Shown here: positions 8,699 to 18,968 of the stretch, one piece after another
How positions within the stretch are numbered: the first letter of the stretch is position 1
Layout: the number at the start of each line of letters is the position of its first letter
Origin: an uncultured Lachnospiraceae bacterium
GTDB lineage: Bacteria > Bacillota > Clostridia > Lachnospirales > Lachnospiraceae
DNA length: 35,892 nucleotides
Direction of reading: 5' to 3'
NCBI GenBank assembly: GCA_902789265.1
Contig: CADANR010000006.1
Location: 1-35,892 of the forward strand
Notes under the pieces: model-generated
Database searches by the model: none
Seen by the model: the letters and a program-made list of their open reading frames with translations, nothing else
What the model was told of the DNA's origin: nothing
Made by a program: the position numbers and the translations under genes

Positions 8699-10336
8699 TC
8701 AGTTTTCGTCATCCTCGCGTTTCGCTACGTAAATGGTGCGCTTTCTTGCCATCTCGTCGCTTTCAAGATATTCATCATAGGATGTCATCTTATCGATTAA
8801 CGAACCGTCCGGCATGATTTCCATAATGCGGTTAGCCGTGGTCTGCACAAACTGGTGGTCATGGCAGGAGAAGAGTTCCACACCGGGGAATTTAATCAAT
8901 CCGTTATTAAGTGCGGTAATGGATTCCATGTCCAAATGGTTGGTAGGCTCATCCAGAATCAAGCAGTTTGCACCGCTGATCATCATTTTGCTTAAAAGAC
9001 AGCGGACTTTCTCACCACCGGAGAGAATCCGGACTTTCTTTACCCCGTCTTCACCGGCAAAGAGCATTCTTCCGAGGAAACCACGGACATACGTGATATC
9101 CTTGACGGGAGAGTAGCCCATGAGCCAGTCCGCGATGGTTAAGTCATTGTCAAATTCTTTTGTATTGTCCTTCGGGAAATATGCGAGAGAAGTGGTAACT
9201 CCCCATTTGTAGGTTCCTTCATCCGGTTCCATTTCTCCCGCAAGAATCTGGAATAATGTTGTCTTTGCAATTTCATTGCTTCCGACAAAAGCAACCTTAT
9301 CATCGCGGTTTAAGATAAAGGAAATATTATCGAGTACCTTTTCGCCGTTGATGGTCTTGGAAATGCCGTCCACGGTAAGTACTTCGTTTCCGATTTCACG
9401 GTCCGGTCTGAAATCAATATAGGGATATTTACGGCTGGAAGGCTTGATGGTTTCCAGCTCGATTTTTTCCAGGGCTCTTTTTCTGGAGGTAGCCTGCTTG
9501 GACTTGGAGGCATTCGCGGAGAAACGGGAGATGAATTCCTGGAGCTCTTTGATTTTTTCCTCTTTCTTACGATTGGCTTCCTTCATCTGACGGATGAGAA
9601 GCTGACTGGATTCATACCAGAAATCGTAGTTGCCGGCATAGAGCTGAATCTTGCCGTAGTCGATATCCGCCGTATGTGTGCAGACTTTATTTAAGAAATA
9701 ACGGTCGTGGGAAACCACGATAACGGTGTTGTCGAAATTGATTAAAAATTCCTCAAGCCACGCAATCGCGTCCAGATCCAAATGGTTGGTAGGCTCGTCG
9801 AGTAAAAGAATGTCGGGATTTCCGAAAAGAGCCTTTGCAAGTAAAACCTTTACCTTTAAATTACCGTCCAGATCCTTCATTAAGGAGTAGTGGTATTCGG
9901 TATCCACACCGAGTCCGTTTAAGAGGTTTGCCGCATTGGATTCGGCTTCCCATCCGTCCATTTCGGCGAATTCCCCTTCCAGCTCGCTGGCACGGATTCC
10001 GTCCTCATCGGTGAAGTCTTCCTTGGCATAGATGGCATCCTTTTCCTTCATTACTTCATAAAGTCTGGGATTGCCGAGAATTACGGTATCCATTACCGTG
10101 TAATCGTCATATTTGAAATGGTCTTGTTCCAGTACGGAAAGACGCTGACCGGGAGTGATGGAGATATCACCGGTTGTGGTTTCGAGGTCGCCGGAGAGAA
10201 TCTTTAAAAATGTGGATTTCCCGGCTCCGTTGGCACCGATTAAACCGTAGCAGTTTCCTTCGGTAAATTTAATGTTAACATCTTCAAAAAGCGCTTTTTT
10301 CCCAAAACGCAGGGAAACATTGTTTGCTGAAATCAT
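8699..10336 (-). CDS. ABC-F family ATPase (YkpA/YbiT-like)
   Basis: This is a 545-residue soluble protein with two ABC ATPase domains and no membrane segment, the hallmark of ABC-F translation factors that act on the ribosome. Domain 1 has GANGAGKST and ILLLDEPTNHLD, but its signature motif is degenerate (KDLDGNLKVKVLLAKALF instead of LSGG). Domain 2 has a variant Walker A (GSNEIAKTT, Ala for the second Gly), a canonical LSGGEKVR and CLILDEPTNHLD. The charged linker between them (about residues 240-300, rich in Lys/Glu) corresponds to the P-site tRNA interaction arm. The variants match what I recall of the YkpA/YbiT subgroup. AAAGGA precedes the ATG. It lies 36 bp after the diguanylate cyclase gene, so the two may be cotranscribed. 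Confidence 0.92.
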   Translation of the reverse strand: MISANNVSLRFGKKALFEDVNIKFTEGNCYGLIGANGAGKSTFLKILSGDLETTTGDISITPGQRLSVLEQDHFKYDDYTVMDTVILGNPRLYEVMKEKDAIYAKEDFTDEDGIRASELEGEFAEMDGWEAESNAANLLNGLGVDTEYHYSLMKDLDGNLKVKVLLAKALFGNPDILLLDEPTNHLDLDAIAWLEEFLINFDNTVIVVSHDRYFLNKVCTHTADIDYGKIQLYAGNYDFWYESSQLLIRQMKEANRKKEEKIKELQEFISRFSANASKSKQATSRKRALEKIELETIKPSSRKYPYIDFRPDREIGNEVLTVDGISKTINGEKVLDNISFILNRDDKVAFVGSNEIAKTTLFQILAGEMEPDEGTYKWGVTTSLAYFPKDNTKEFDNDLTIADWLMGYSPVKDITYVRGFLGRMLFAGEDGVKKVRILSGGEKVRCLLSKMMISGANCLILDEPTNHLDMESITALNNGLIKFPGVELFSCHDHQFVQTTANRIMEIMPDGSLIDKMTSYDEYLESDEMARKRTIYVAKREDDEN

Positions 10337-10372
10337 GAATTACAAATCCTTTCTATTTGTCGGGCTATATGA

Positions 10373-11497
10373 TTAATCCTTTATATCCTGCGAAACAACC
10401 TGGTTACGGCCATGCTCCTTACCATAGTAAAGGCGGGTGTCCGCAAGCTGGATTAAGTCTTCGATACGATAGTTCTTTTCGGCCTGTGCCACACCGAAGG
10501 TCATGGTAACATGGACCTGCTGGCCCTCGTGCATTACCACGGTGTTTGATATATTGGAACGCATTCTTTCCGCAATTGCGGTTGCGGTCTGAAGACGTCC
10601 GTCAATGACAATTAAGATTTCCTCACCGCCCCAGCGGCATACAAAGTCCGTATCACGAAGCTGGGAAGAAATGGTGTCTGCAACGGTTACAAGGACTTTA
10701 TCACCGCAGTCGTGTCCGTATACGTCATTGACTTTCTTGAAATGGTCAATATCGCACAGAATGACGCTGAACGGGTGATTTTCAAGCTGCAGGTAATGCA
10801 TGGAGAGATTTAATTTTTCCATCATGCTTCTGCGGTTTGCAAGCTTTGTCAACGGGTCCTTTCTCGATACTTCCACAAGCTGCTGGTTTCTTCGCTGAAG
10901 CTGCGAGGTATTGGATTTCATTTCCCATACGAAGAGAAGGGAGAAAGCCACGCAGAAAAGGAATGTAACCGCCGCATTGAAAAGACGGATAACAAGTGTC
11001 AGAACCGGGCGGGCCGATAAATCCTCCGAAATTGTAAAGAACGGCTCGGAAACGACAATTGTAAAATACGTAAGCATCGTCATAAAGGTGAATACATAAC
11101 AGTAAACCGTATTATGCTTCATATCCTTTACGGTAGAAGTAATATAGAAAATCGTCGGGATCATTGCAAAGCAGTACATGGAGTATCCGAGCATGGAACC
11201 GTAGGAAAAGGAAATCAGGGTTACTGCCGCCAATACTTCGATTTCTGCGATAATACTGACAATGAAATAGTGTTTTTTCTTTGCCAGGGAATAAAGCCCG
11301 AAATACAGAATGATTGCAAGCACATGAAAAGTAATTAAAAGCTTGTTTCCAAGAATTGCAAAAAATACCAGGGAAGCAATATGTATAATGGCAAACGATA
11401 TGCAAATATAATTAAACTTCCGGCGGTCGGAAAGGATTTCCTCACCGGAAGAAAGATTCTTTATCGCACGATAGATTCCTCTGATGAAATTAATCAT
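10373..11497 (-). CDS. Membrane diguanylate cyclase (GGDEF domain)
   Basis: This 374-residue protein probably makes cyclic-di-GMP. Residues about 20-205 contain around six hydrophobic segments forming a membrane sensor. The GGDEF domain starts at RKDPLTKLANRRSMMEKL. It contains CDIDHFKKVNDVYGHDCGD, the active-site loop RWGGEEILIVI (GGEEI in place of GGDEF, still with two acidic residues) and an RDTD product-inhibition site just upstream. I chose the ATG at 11497 because AAGGAG lies 6 bases upstream; the longer open frame reaching 11626 would add a hydrophobic, poorly initiated extension. The signal sensed is unknown. Confidence 0.88.
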   Translation of the reverse strand: MINFIRGIYRAIKNLSSGEEILSDRRKFNYICISFAIIHIASLVFFAILGNKLLITFHVLAIILYFGLYSLAKKKHYFIVSIIAEIEVLAAVTLISFSYGSMLGYSMYCFAMIPTIFYITSTVKDMKHNTVYCYVFTFMTMLTYFTIVVSEPFFTISEDLSARPVLTLVIRLFNAAVTFLFCVAFSLLFVWEMKSNTSQLQRRNQQLVEVSRKDPLTKLANRRSMMEKLNLSMHYLQLENHPFSVILCDIDHFKKVNDVYGHDCGDKVLVTVADTISSQLRDTDFVCRWGGEEILIVIDGRLQTATAIAERMRSNISNTVVMHEGQQVHVTMTFGVAQAEKNYRIEDLIQLADTRLYYGKEHGRNQVVSQDIKD

Positions 11498-11547
11498 TTC
11501 ATTCTCCTTAAGGCGGTTTGATATAAACCCACAAAAAATCACTATAT

Positions 11548-11553
11548 ATGATA
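11548..11553 (-). promoter_or_regulatory. Possible extended -10 promoter of the diguanylate cyclase gene
   Basis: On the minus strand TGGTATCAT forms an extended -10 element about 50 bases before the ATG at 11497. No convincing -35 box is seen, only a T-rich stretch. Confidence 0.35.
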
Positions 11554-11705
11554 CCACTATATGGAGAAAAAGAAAAGGTAATAATAATCTGTAATAATAA
11601 AGCGTGATAATTATCAGACGGAACATGGTAAAGCGAAAATGGGAGAAAATGATAGAAAAAAATAGATTTGCAGAGATTTTTAAAGAAAATACAATTTATA
11701 TCCGT

Positions 11706-11734
11706 TTGCGAATTCCGCTTAAAGAAACTATGAT
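11706..11734 (+). promoter_or_regulatory. Sigma-A-type promoter of groESL
   Basis: TTGCGA (11706-11711) and TATGAT (11729-11734) are separated by exactly 17 bases. Transcription would begin about 11741, placing the CIRCE operator at the start site. Confidence 0.8.
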
Positions 11735-11741
11735 ACAGTAG

Positions 11742-11768
11742 TTAGCACTCAAGAAGAAAGAGTGCTAA
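11742..11768 (+). promoter_or_regulatory. CIRCE operator (HrcA binding site)
   Basis: TTAGCACTC (11742-11750), a 9-base spacer and GAGTGCTAA (11760-11768) form a perfect inverted repeat identical to the CIRCE consensus. HrcA repressor binds this site and releases it on heat shock, when GroEL is titrated by unfolded proteins. It overlaps the predicted transcription start of groES. Confidence 0.98.
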
Positions 11769-11832
11769 CAAGGAAAGCGCAATAAATCAATGGTAAATAA
11801 TTGCATGAAAGAAATAGAAGGAGGCAGAAACT

Positions 11833-12120
11833 ATGAGTAAATTGGTACCACTTGGTGACAAAGTTGTTTTAAAACAGCTTGAGGCGGAGGAGACAACCGC
11901 ATCCGGAATCGTACTTCCCGGACAGAGCAAGGAGAAACCGCAGCAGGCTGAGGTTGTTGCAGTAGGACCCGGAACCCTTCCCGACGGGAAAGAAGTAAAG
12001 ATGGAGGTTGCAGTAGGCGACCAGGTTATCTATTCGAAATATACCGGAACCGAAGTGAAGATCGGCGAGGAAGAATTCATTATCGTAAAACAGTCCGATA
12101 TTCTGGCAATTCTGAAATAG
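11833..12120 (+). CDS. groES: Co-chaperonin GroES
   Basis: This 95-residue Hsp10 forms the heptameric lid of the GroEL folding chamber. It shows VPLGDKVVLKQLEAEE at the start, the mobile-loop region TTASGIVLPGQSKEK, the conserved GPG turn VVAVGPGTLPDGK, and the C-terminal EEFIIVKQSDILAIL. AGAAGGAGG lies 8 bases before the ATG. It is the first gene of the CIRCE-controlled operon; groEL follows after 63 bp. Confidence 0.98.
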   Translation: MSKLVPLGDKVVLKQLEAEETTASGIVLPGQSKEKPQQAEVVAVGPGTLPDGKEVKMEVAVGDQVIYSKYTGTEVKIGEEEFIIVKQSDILAILK

Positions 12121-12160
12121 GAATTCTGAAATTAAGATAAGAAATTAAGATAAGAAATCA
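12121..12160 (+). repeat. Short tandem duplications in the groES-groEL spacer
   Basis: gaaattaagataa (13 bases) occurs at 12128-12140 and 12141-12153, followed by a diverged third start. Just before it, aattctgaaat repeats across the groES stop codon. The spacer therefore seems to have grown by small tandem duplications. No terminator is present, so groEL is cotranscribed with groES. Confidence 0.7.
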
Positions 12161-12168
12161 AATAATAA

Positions 12169-13809
<1,641 letters not shown>

Positions 13810-13843
13810 AATATAATCCGTTAATAAAACAAATAATCATATG

Positions 13844-13881
13844 CCGCTTCCGGAGGATATTCCGGAAGCGGTTGATTTTTT
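13844..13881 (+). terminator. Intrinsic terminator of groESL
   Basis: CCGCTTCCGGA (13844-13854) and TCCGGAAGCGG (13861-13871) form a perfect 11-bp stem with loop ggatat, followed by ttgatttttt. It lies 35 bp after the groEL stop. Confidence 0.93.
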
Positions 13882-13974
13882 CGGAAAATAGTGTTACTTT
13901 AAAGATTGTTCTGTATTGTTACGGAACAAAGTATCGGAAATATTCAGTATTGCAAAAATAGGGAGAGTAAAGTT

Positions 13975-14715
13975 ATGAAAAAATTGTTATCCGTTGTTTT
14001 GGTAGCAGCTTTAGGTGCATCTCTTTTGGTATGTGCAGGCTGTACACAGCAAAAATCAGACCTGGTTATGGCAACAAATGCAGAGTTCCCTCCGTATGAG
14101 TATCACGGGGATGACGGAAGCATTATAGGTATCGATGCCGAAATCGCACAGGCGATTGCAGACGAGATGGGAAGAAATCTTGTAATTGAAGACATGAACT
14201 TTGATTCCATCTTAGCAGCAGTTCAGAGCGGTAAGGCTGATATGGGTGTTGCAGGTATGACCATTACAGAGGATCGTCTGGAGAGTGTTGATTTCTCCAC
14301 ACCGTATGCAACGGCAGCTCAGGTTATTATCGTAAAAGAAGGATCTGATATTCAGACTCCCGATGATCTTGCGGGAAGAACCATAGGCGTTCAGCTCGGA
14401 ACTACCGGTGATATCTATGCAGACGATATCGAAGATGCAACCATCGAGCGTTTCAACAAGGGATTTGAAGCCGTTCAGGCTCTTACCCAGGATAAAGTGG
14501 ATGCGGTTATTATCGATAATGAGCCTGCAAAGGTTTTCGTTGCACAGAATGACGGAATTAAGATTATTGATGAGGCATTTACTTATGAAGAGTATGCAAT
14601 TGCCATCAAGAAGGGCAACACCGATCTTTTGAATGATGTCAACGCAGCAATTGCAAAACTTCAGGAGAGCGGCGAGCTTCAGAAGATTGTTGATAAGTAT
14701 ATTACCGCAGAATAA
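13975..14715 (+). CDS. Amino-acid ABC transporter substrate-binding lipoprotein
   Basis: This 246-residue extracellular binding protein belongs to solute-binding family 3 (polar amino acids). The N-terminus is a lipoprotein signal, MKKLLSVVLVAALGASLLV, ending near CAGC; Cys23 is the likely lipid anchor, though Cys at position -3 is atypical. The mature part shows the family pattern: MATNAEFPPYEYHG, IIGIDAEIAQAIADEMG, DMNFDSILAAVQSGKADM, GMTITEDRLESVDFSTPY and GRTIGVQLGTTGD. I chose the ATG at 13975, which has a gggAGAG site. The longer open frame to 13906 lacks one and would hide the signal peptide. Permease and ATPase genes follow. The exact amino acid is not readable. Confidence 0.93.
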   Translation: MKKLLSVVLVAALGASLLVCAGCTQQKSDLVMATNAEFPPYEYHGDDGSIIGIDAEIAQAIADEMGRNLVIEDMNFDSILAAVQSGKADMGVAGMTITEDRLESVDFSTPYATAAQVIIVKEGSDIQTPDDLAGRTIGVQLGTTGDIYADDIEDATIERFNKGFEAVQALTQDKVDAVIIDNEPAKVFVAQNDGIKIIDEAFTYEEYAIAIKKGNTDLLNDVNAAIAKLQESGELQKIVDKYITAE

Positions 14716-14755
14716 TTAAAACTTCAGAAAAATACAATTAATCGAGGAATTTGGC

Positions 14756-15511
14756 ATGAATTTCTTTTCCGCAGTGGGAGAAGACATTTCAAACTTTTTT
14801 ACAGAGTTTGGCAATGACTTTTATTTAAACTTTATAAAGAATGCCAGATGGCAATACCTTGTGAACGGATTGGGAGTTACCTTAAAGGTAACTCTCTTTG
14901 CGGTTATAATCGGTATTGTTCTGGGATTCCTGGTTGCAATTATCAGGTCCACGCATGATAAGGCGGGGACCATGACGCCGTTTCTTAAATTCGTTTTAAA
15001 TGTACTGAATTTTCTTTGTAACGTATATTTAACCGTAATCCGCGGAACGCCGGTACTGGTGCAGCTTTTGATTATCTATTTCGTTATTTTCGCATCGGTC
15101 CGGATTGATAAGAGTTTTGTTGCAATTATCGCATTCGGCGTCAATTCGGGGGCATATGTTGCGGAGATTGTCCGCGGCGGAATTATGTCCATCGATCAGG
15201 GACAGTTTGAGGCAGGAAGGTCTCTCGGCTTTAATTTTGCCCAGACCATGTGGTATATCATCATTCCGCAGACCTTTAAAAACGTCCTTCCGGCGCTTGG
15301 CAACGAATTTATCGTGCTGTTAAAGGAAACCTCCGTTGCCGGATACATTGCCCTGGAAGATTTGACAAAGGGCGGCGATATTATCAGAAGTCAGACGTTT
15401 TCGGCACTTTTGCCGCTGCTTGCCGTGGCAGCAATTTATCTTCTGATGGTTGTATTGCTGAGCAATCTTTTGAAAATACTGGAGAGGAGGTTAAGGTCGA
15501 GTGAAAAATAG
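14756..15511 (+). CDS. Amino-acid ABC transporter permease
   Basis: This 251-residue membrane protein belongs to the HisM/GlnP-type permease family. About five to six hydrophobic segments are visible, beginning near residue 40 ([20 protein letters not shown]). The conserved coupling loop that contacts the ATPase is seen in [20 protein letters not shown], followed by [20 protein letters not shown]; both are strong family markers. The N-terminal 35 residues are amphipathic and Phe-rich. A cGAGGA site precedes the ATG. The 3' end overlaps the ATPase gene by 11 bases, consistent with coupled translation. Confidence 0.94.
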   Translation: MNFFSAVGEDISNFFTEFGNDFYLNFIKNARWQYLVNGLGVTLKVTLFAVIIGIVLGFLVAIIRSTHDKAGTMTPFLKFVLNVLNFLCNVYLTVIRGTPVLVQLLIIYFVIFASVRIDKSFVAIIAFGVNSGAYVAEIVRGGIMSIDQGQFEAGRSLGFNFAQTMWYIIIPQTFKNVLPALGNEFIVLLKETSVAGYIALEDLTKGGDIIRSQTFSALLPLLAVAAIYLLMVVLLSNLLKILERRLRSSEK

Positions 15512-16271
15512 TAATCCCGAAAAACCTTTCAATCCGGAGACGGACCCGCTTATTTCCGTAAAGGATTTACAAAAGAATTTCAAAGGCCTTCATGCGTTAA
15601 ACGGAGTAAGCCTTGATATTTATAAGGGTGATGTGGTTTTTGTCGTAGGACCGTCAGGAAGCGGTAAATCCACGTTCCTTCGCTGCTTAAACCGGTTAGA
15701 GGAACCGAGCGGCGGTGAGATATTTTTCGAAGGTGTGGAAATTACGGACAGGGCCGTGGATATTAACAAACACCGTCAGAAAATGGGAATGGTATTCCAG
15801 CAGTTTAATTTATTCCCGCATATGACGGTTCTAAAAAATATGACGCAGGCGCCAATCAAACTCCAGCATATTTCCAAAGCGGAAGCGGAGGCGGAGGCAA
15901 GAAAACTTCTTGACCGTGTCGGTCTTCTGGACAGGGAAAATGCCTATCCCAACCAGCTTTCCGGCGGACAAAAGCAGCGTATAGCCATTGTCCGTGCACT
16001 TTGCATGAAGCCGGATGTAATGCTCTTTGATGAACCGACTTCCGCACTGGATCCGGAGATGGTCGGGGAAGTTTTGCAGGTTATGAGAGGCCTTGCGGAA
16101 GAAAAAATGACCATGGTGGTTGTAACACATGAGATGGCATTTGCAAGAGAAGTTGCAAGCAAAATCGTCTTTATGGCGGACGGACAAATCCTGGAAACCG
16201 GCACGCCCGACGAGTTTTTCAACCATCCGAAGACGGAAAGATTAAAGCAGTTTCTGGATAAAGTTCTGTAA
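15501..16271 (+). CDS. glnQ: Amino-acid ABC transporter ATP-binding protein (GlnQ-like)
   Basis: This 256-residue ATPase powers the transporter encoded just upstream. Walker A is [18 protein letters not shown], the Q-loop region is [18 protein letters not shown], the signature is LSGGQKQR, Walker B is [14 protein letters not shown], and the switch His is in [13 protein letters not shown]. The family-typical ending [20 protein letters not shown] is present. Translation starts at GTG 15501, inside the end of the permease gene, with GGAGG about 10 bases upstream. The N-terminal 15 residues (Asn/Pro-rich) are an extension beyond the usual start. The symbol reflects family resemblance only. Confidence 0.93.
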   Translation: MKNSNPEKPFNPETDPLISVKDLQKNFKGLHALNGVSLDIYKGDVVFVVGPSGSGKSTFLRCLNRLEEPSGGEIFFEGVEITDRAVDINKHRQKMGMVFQQFNLFPHMTVLKNMTQAPIKLQHISKAEAEAEARKLLDRVGLLDRENAYPNQLSGGQKQRIAIVRALCMKPDVMLFDEPTSALDPEMVGEVLQVMRGLAEEKMTMVVVTHEMAFAREVASKIVFMADGQILETGTPDEFFNHPKTERLKQFLDKVL

Positions 16272-16329
16272 CAGTTTTGAAATAAGTTTTAATATTAAAT
16301 TAATATTAACGAAACTTATGGCAAATTGC

Positions 16330-16358
16330 TTTACATAACTATATTTTGTGTATATAAT
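16330..16358 (+). promoter_or_regulatory. Sigma-A-type promoter of the LysM-protein gene
   Basis: TTTACA (16330-16335) and a perfect TATAAT (16353-16358) are spaced by 17 bases. They lie 55 bp upstream of the start codon, in an AT-rich 141-bp gap. Confidence 0.85.
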
Positions 16359-16412
16359 GAAGGATAGGATTAAAATCACGCTAAATCCACAATTTTGTAA
16401 GGAGGGTAAAAA

Positions 16413-17093
16413 ATGAGCAAAAATGGTATCAAAGGTTTATTAATCGGTCTTGCAACCGTATTGGCTGTTGCCGGAGGAAACTTAGGTGTTATGATGGCAT
16501 CTGCTGACACGAATACCGAGAACACACAGGACGGTGAGAATACAAATATCAGTTACAATACTCCTACCGGACTTGTAAACGGACATGCACAGTTTGTATT
16601 TTCCGATCAGGGTCCTATTGCAAGACAGGCATTACTTGCAGCTGTTCCCGCAGGTGGTACGGAAATCATGACCGGTAACATCACCATGAACGGAAGTCTT
16701 GATTACAACCAGAAGACAGGAACTCTTTCCATGTTCATGGGTGACAATCCGAATCAGGATAAGTGGGGAATCGTAATTCTGGATTCCAAGGGTGTCGGAC
16801 ATTTCTATGCAAATGCTGATCCCGAACCGCTTAAGAAACTGACCGTTTCTTTCACTACTGACGGATATGCTTGCATGCTGGTTCGTTTCCCTGCAAATGC
16901 AACCGTTCCCGCAACTGCAGCAGCTACCGCAGCTCCCGCAGCAACCGGTGCAACAGGTGTATATGTAGTTCAGAGAGGCGACACACTTTCCAAGATTGCT
17001 AAGCAGCTTGGTACTACCGTAGCAAACATCGCAGCAAAGAATAACATTCAGAACGTAAATGTAATTCATGTTGGACAGCAGCTTGCTTACTAA
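16413..17093 (+). CDS. Secreted protein with C-terminal LysM domain
   Basis: This 226-residue exported protein is probably attached to peptidoglycan. The N-terminal signal peptide is about residues 1-32 (KGLLIGLATVLAVAGG, cleavage likely near ASA-D). The middle region (about 50-165) is not recognised; it contains Gly/Asn-rich, beta-looking sequence such as ITMNGSLDYNQKTGTLSMFM. An Ala/Thr/Pro linker (about 168-183) leads to one LysM domain, YVVQRGDTLSKIAKQLGTT, which binds N-acetylglucosamine chains. AAGGAGGG precedes the ATG and the promoter is strong, so expression is probably high. It is monocistronic, with a terminator just downstream. The role may be structural or in spore/cell-wall coating; I cannot decide from sequence. 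Confidence 0.85.
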   Translation: MSKNGIKGLLIGLATVLAVAGGNLGVMMASADTNTENTQDGENTNISYNTPTGLVNGHAQFVFSDQGPIARQALLAAVPAGGTEIMTGNITMNGSLDYNQKTGTLSMFMGDNPNQDKWGIVILDSKGVGHFYANADPEPLKKLTVSFTTDGYACMLVRFPANATVPATAAATAAPAATGATGVYVVQRGDTLSKIAKQLGTTVANIAAKNNIQNVNVIHVGQQLAY

Positions 17094-17120
17094 TTATCAG
17101 ATGAACTTATGAATGTGAAT

Positions 17121-17152
17121 ATCTCCGGGGTTAAATACTCCGGAGATTTTTC
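17121..17152 (+). terminator. Intrinsic terminator after the LysM gene
   Basis: ATCTCCGG (17121-17128) and CCGGAGAT (17140-17147) form an 8-bp stem with an 11-base loop, followed by TTTTTC. Confidence 0.8.
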
Positions 17153-17195
17153 ATTAAAAGAGAAATAATAAACTGAGATAATTAAAAAAGAGAAA

Positions 17196-18818
17196 ATGGC
17201 AAAGAAGAACAGTAAAACAAAAGCAAAACAGGATAAGACTTCAAAGCTGGTATTCAGCGAGATATTATCGTATGCGGTATGGGCATATCTATTTATGATG
17301 CTGACCGTATTTCCTCTTTACGTGAGGGACCGCTTTGTATACGTGGCGGCATATAAAGTGGTATACTACCGCAATATTTCGCTTTTATTCCTGGGAATCG
17401 GACTGATTCTTCTGGCAGTCTTCTTTGTCCAAAAAAGAAAAGAACTGAATAAAGCATCTTTCACAGAATTCAGGAAAAAGATCACACTATTGGATGTGGC
17501 CGTTCTTTCCTGTGGTTTGTGGAATGTACTTTCCTTTCTGACCTCTTCCATGAAAGCGGATGCAATCCGCGGGTTTGGCGGCTGGGAGATGGGACTTGTA
17601 ACCCAGGGACTTATGGTATTCGGCTATATTTTTATCCGTCTCGGATGGGACAGGGGAGAAAACAGCTGGTACCTTCCGGCAGCAGCTCTGACCATAGAGA
17701 GTATTCTGGTTGTTTTAAACAGAACGGGGAACGATCCTCTCGGATTCTATAAAGGACTTGACTGGTTTTCCTGGAGCAGAAGAAATTTACTCGGGACCAT
17801 CGGAAACATCAACTGGCTTTGCGGATATTTAATCTGTGTTCTGCCGGTTTTAATTTATTTTTACATCACCGGAAAGAAATTCCGGATTCGCATCCTTTGG
17901 GGAATTGCACTTTATCTTTCAATGGCCGCAATCATGCTGCAGGGCTCCCGAAGCGGTGTGCTCGCCCTGGTTGTCGGACTGATTGCGCTGATGTTTTTCT
18001 TATCCGATACACTGGAACGGTTTACGAGATATCTGGAAATTCTTTTTATGGTCTGCATCTTCTGGACGCAGATGACGGCAATCCGCGTGGATTTAATTGA
18101 ACCCATGCACTTGGATACGCCCAACACCGTTTATTCTCCTCTTTGGTACATTCCGACGGGGATCCTGGCAGTTTTAATCATCTGCTTTAATCTGCTTTCA
18201 AATAAGAAGTCCAAAAGCATAAAGGACTACAGGGAACTCGTGTTGCCTTTGGGAGTTCGTATCGGACTTAAAATTCTTCCGGTTTTGATTTTACTTGGAG
18301 CGGTATCGGTTTTTCTTTTGTGTCAGGTTTCCGATTCCTTCTGGAATCTGCTTGGTGCAAGGGATATTCTTAAGTTTTCCGACACCTGGGGCAGCAGCAG
18401 AGGAGCGCTGTGGAAGGAAAGCCTTAAGGAATTTTCGGGCGGAAGCCTGAGAGAAAAAATCTTCGGTATCGGACCGGACTGTTACGGACCGTGGTTTATG
18501 GAAAAAGATATTTTTATTCCACAGAGCGGTTATTTCGAAGATGCAACGTTTTCCAATGCCCACAATGAGTGGGTTACAACACTGGTTCAAACCGGAATCG
18601 GCGGCGTTATCGTTTATTTGGGAATTTTCGTTACGGCGGCAATTTCTTTTGCAAAGAAGCTGAAAATGGAATCCTGTAAATATTTTGCACTGCTTGGAGT
18701 GATGCTGCTGATTCTCTTTTTCAGCAATCAGTTTTTCAGTTTCCAGCATATCTGTGCCACCCCGATTTTTTACATTCTGCTTGCAATGTGTGAAAGCAGA
18801 ATTCACAAGGAACAGTAG
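17196..18818 (+). CDS. O-antigen ligase / polymerase-like polytopic membrane protein
   Basis: This 540-residue protein has about 11-13 hydrophobic segments and a basic N-terminus (KKNSKTKAKQDK). The architecture fits the O-antigen ligase/Wzy superfamily: a long extracellular loop (about residues 385-460) precedes the motif FSNAHNEWVTTLVQTGIGGV, whose His-Asn-Glu/Leu-x-x-x-G-(I/L) pattern marks the active loop. An Arg-rich MLQGSRSGVLALVVG segment in the middle is also typical of the family. Such proteins polymerise or ligate sugars onto lipid carriers in surface polysaccharide synthesis. No glycosyltransferases are nearby, so it stands alone here. The ribosome site is weak (aaagaga), which may mean low translation; the start could be uncertain by a few codons. 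Confidence 0.8.
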   Translation: MAKKNSKTKAKQDKTSKLVFSEILSYAVWAYLFMMLTVFPLYVRDRFVYVAAYKVVYYRNISLLFLGIGLILLAVFFVQKRKELNKASFTEFRKKITLLDVAVLSCGLWNVLSFLTSSMKADAIRGFGGWEMGLVTQGLMVFGYIFIRLGWDRGENSWYLPAAALTIESILVVLNRTGNDPLGFYKGLDWFSWSRRNLLGTIGNINWLCGYLICVLPVLIYFYITGKKFRIRILWGIALYLSMAAIMLQGSRSGVLALVVGLIALMFFLSDTLERFTRYLEILFMVCIFWTQMTAIRVDLIEPMHLDTPNTVYSPLWYIPTGILAVLIICFNLLSNKKSKSIKDYRELVLPLGVRIGLKILPVLILLGAVSVFLLCQVSDSFWNLLGARDILKFSDTWGSSRGALWKESLKEFSGGSLREKIFGIGPDCYGPWFMEKDIFIPQSGYFEDATFSNAHNEWVTTLVQTGIGGVIVYLGIFVTAAISFAKKLKMESCKYFALLGVMLLILFFSNQFFSFQHICATPIFYILLAMCESRIHKEQ

Positions 18819-18882
18819 TGTTTTTTGTAAATTATGTATAGGAAAATCAAAAAAGAGAAAGAAATCATGGAGAATTCGGAAA

Positions 18883-18910
18883 TTGATTTTAACCGGTCAG
18901 GACATATAAT
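18883..18910 (+). promoter_or_regulatory. Promoter of the lipoprotein gene
   Basis: TTGATT (18883-18888) and a perfect TATAAT (18905-18910) are spaced by 16 bases, about 59 bp before the lipoprotein start. Confidence 0.7.
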
Positions 18911-18968
18911 TAGGGGTGTAAATGAAAAGTGTGAATAAGTGAAAAAAAGGGATTTTAAAGGAGATATT

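Noticed and set aside
8699..10336. Ala in place of Gly in the second Walker A (GSNEIAKTT) and a degenerate first signature in the ABC-F protein.
   Set aside because: As I recall, both are typical of the YkpA/YbiT subgroup rather than signs of decay.
11498..11626. N-terminal extension of the diguanylate cyclase.
   Set aside because: AAGGAG points to the start at 11497, and the extension overlaps the likely promoter.
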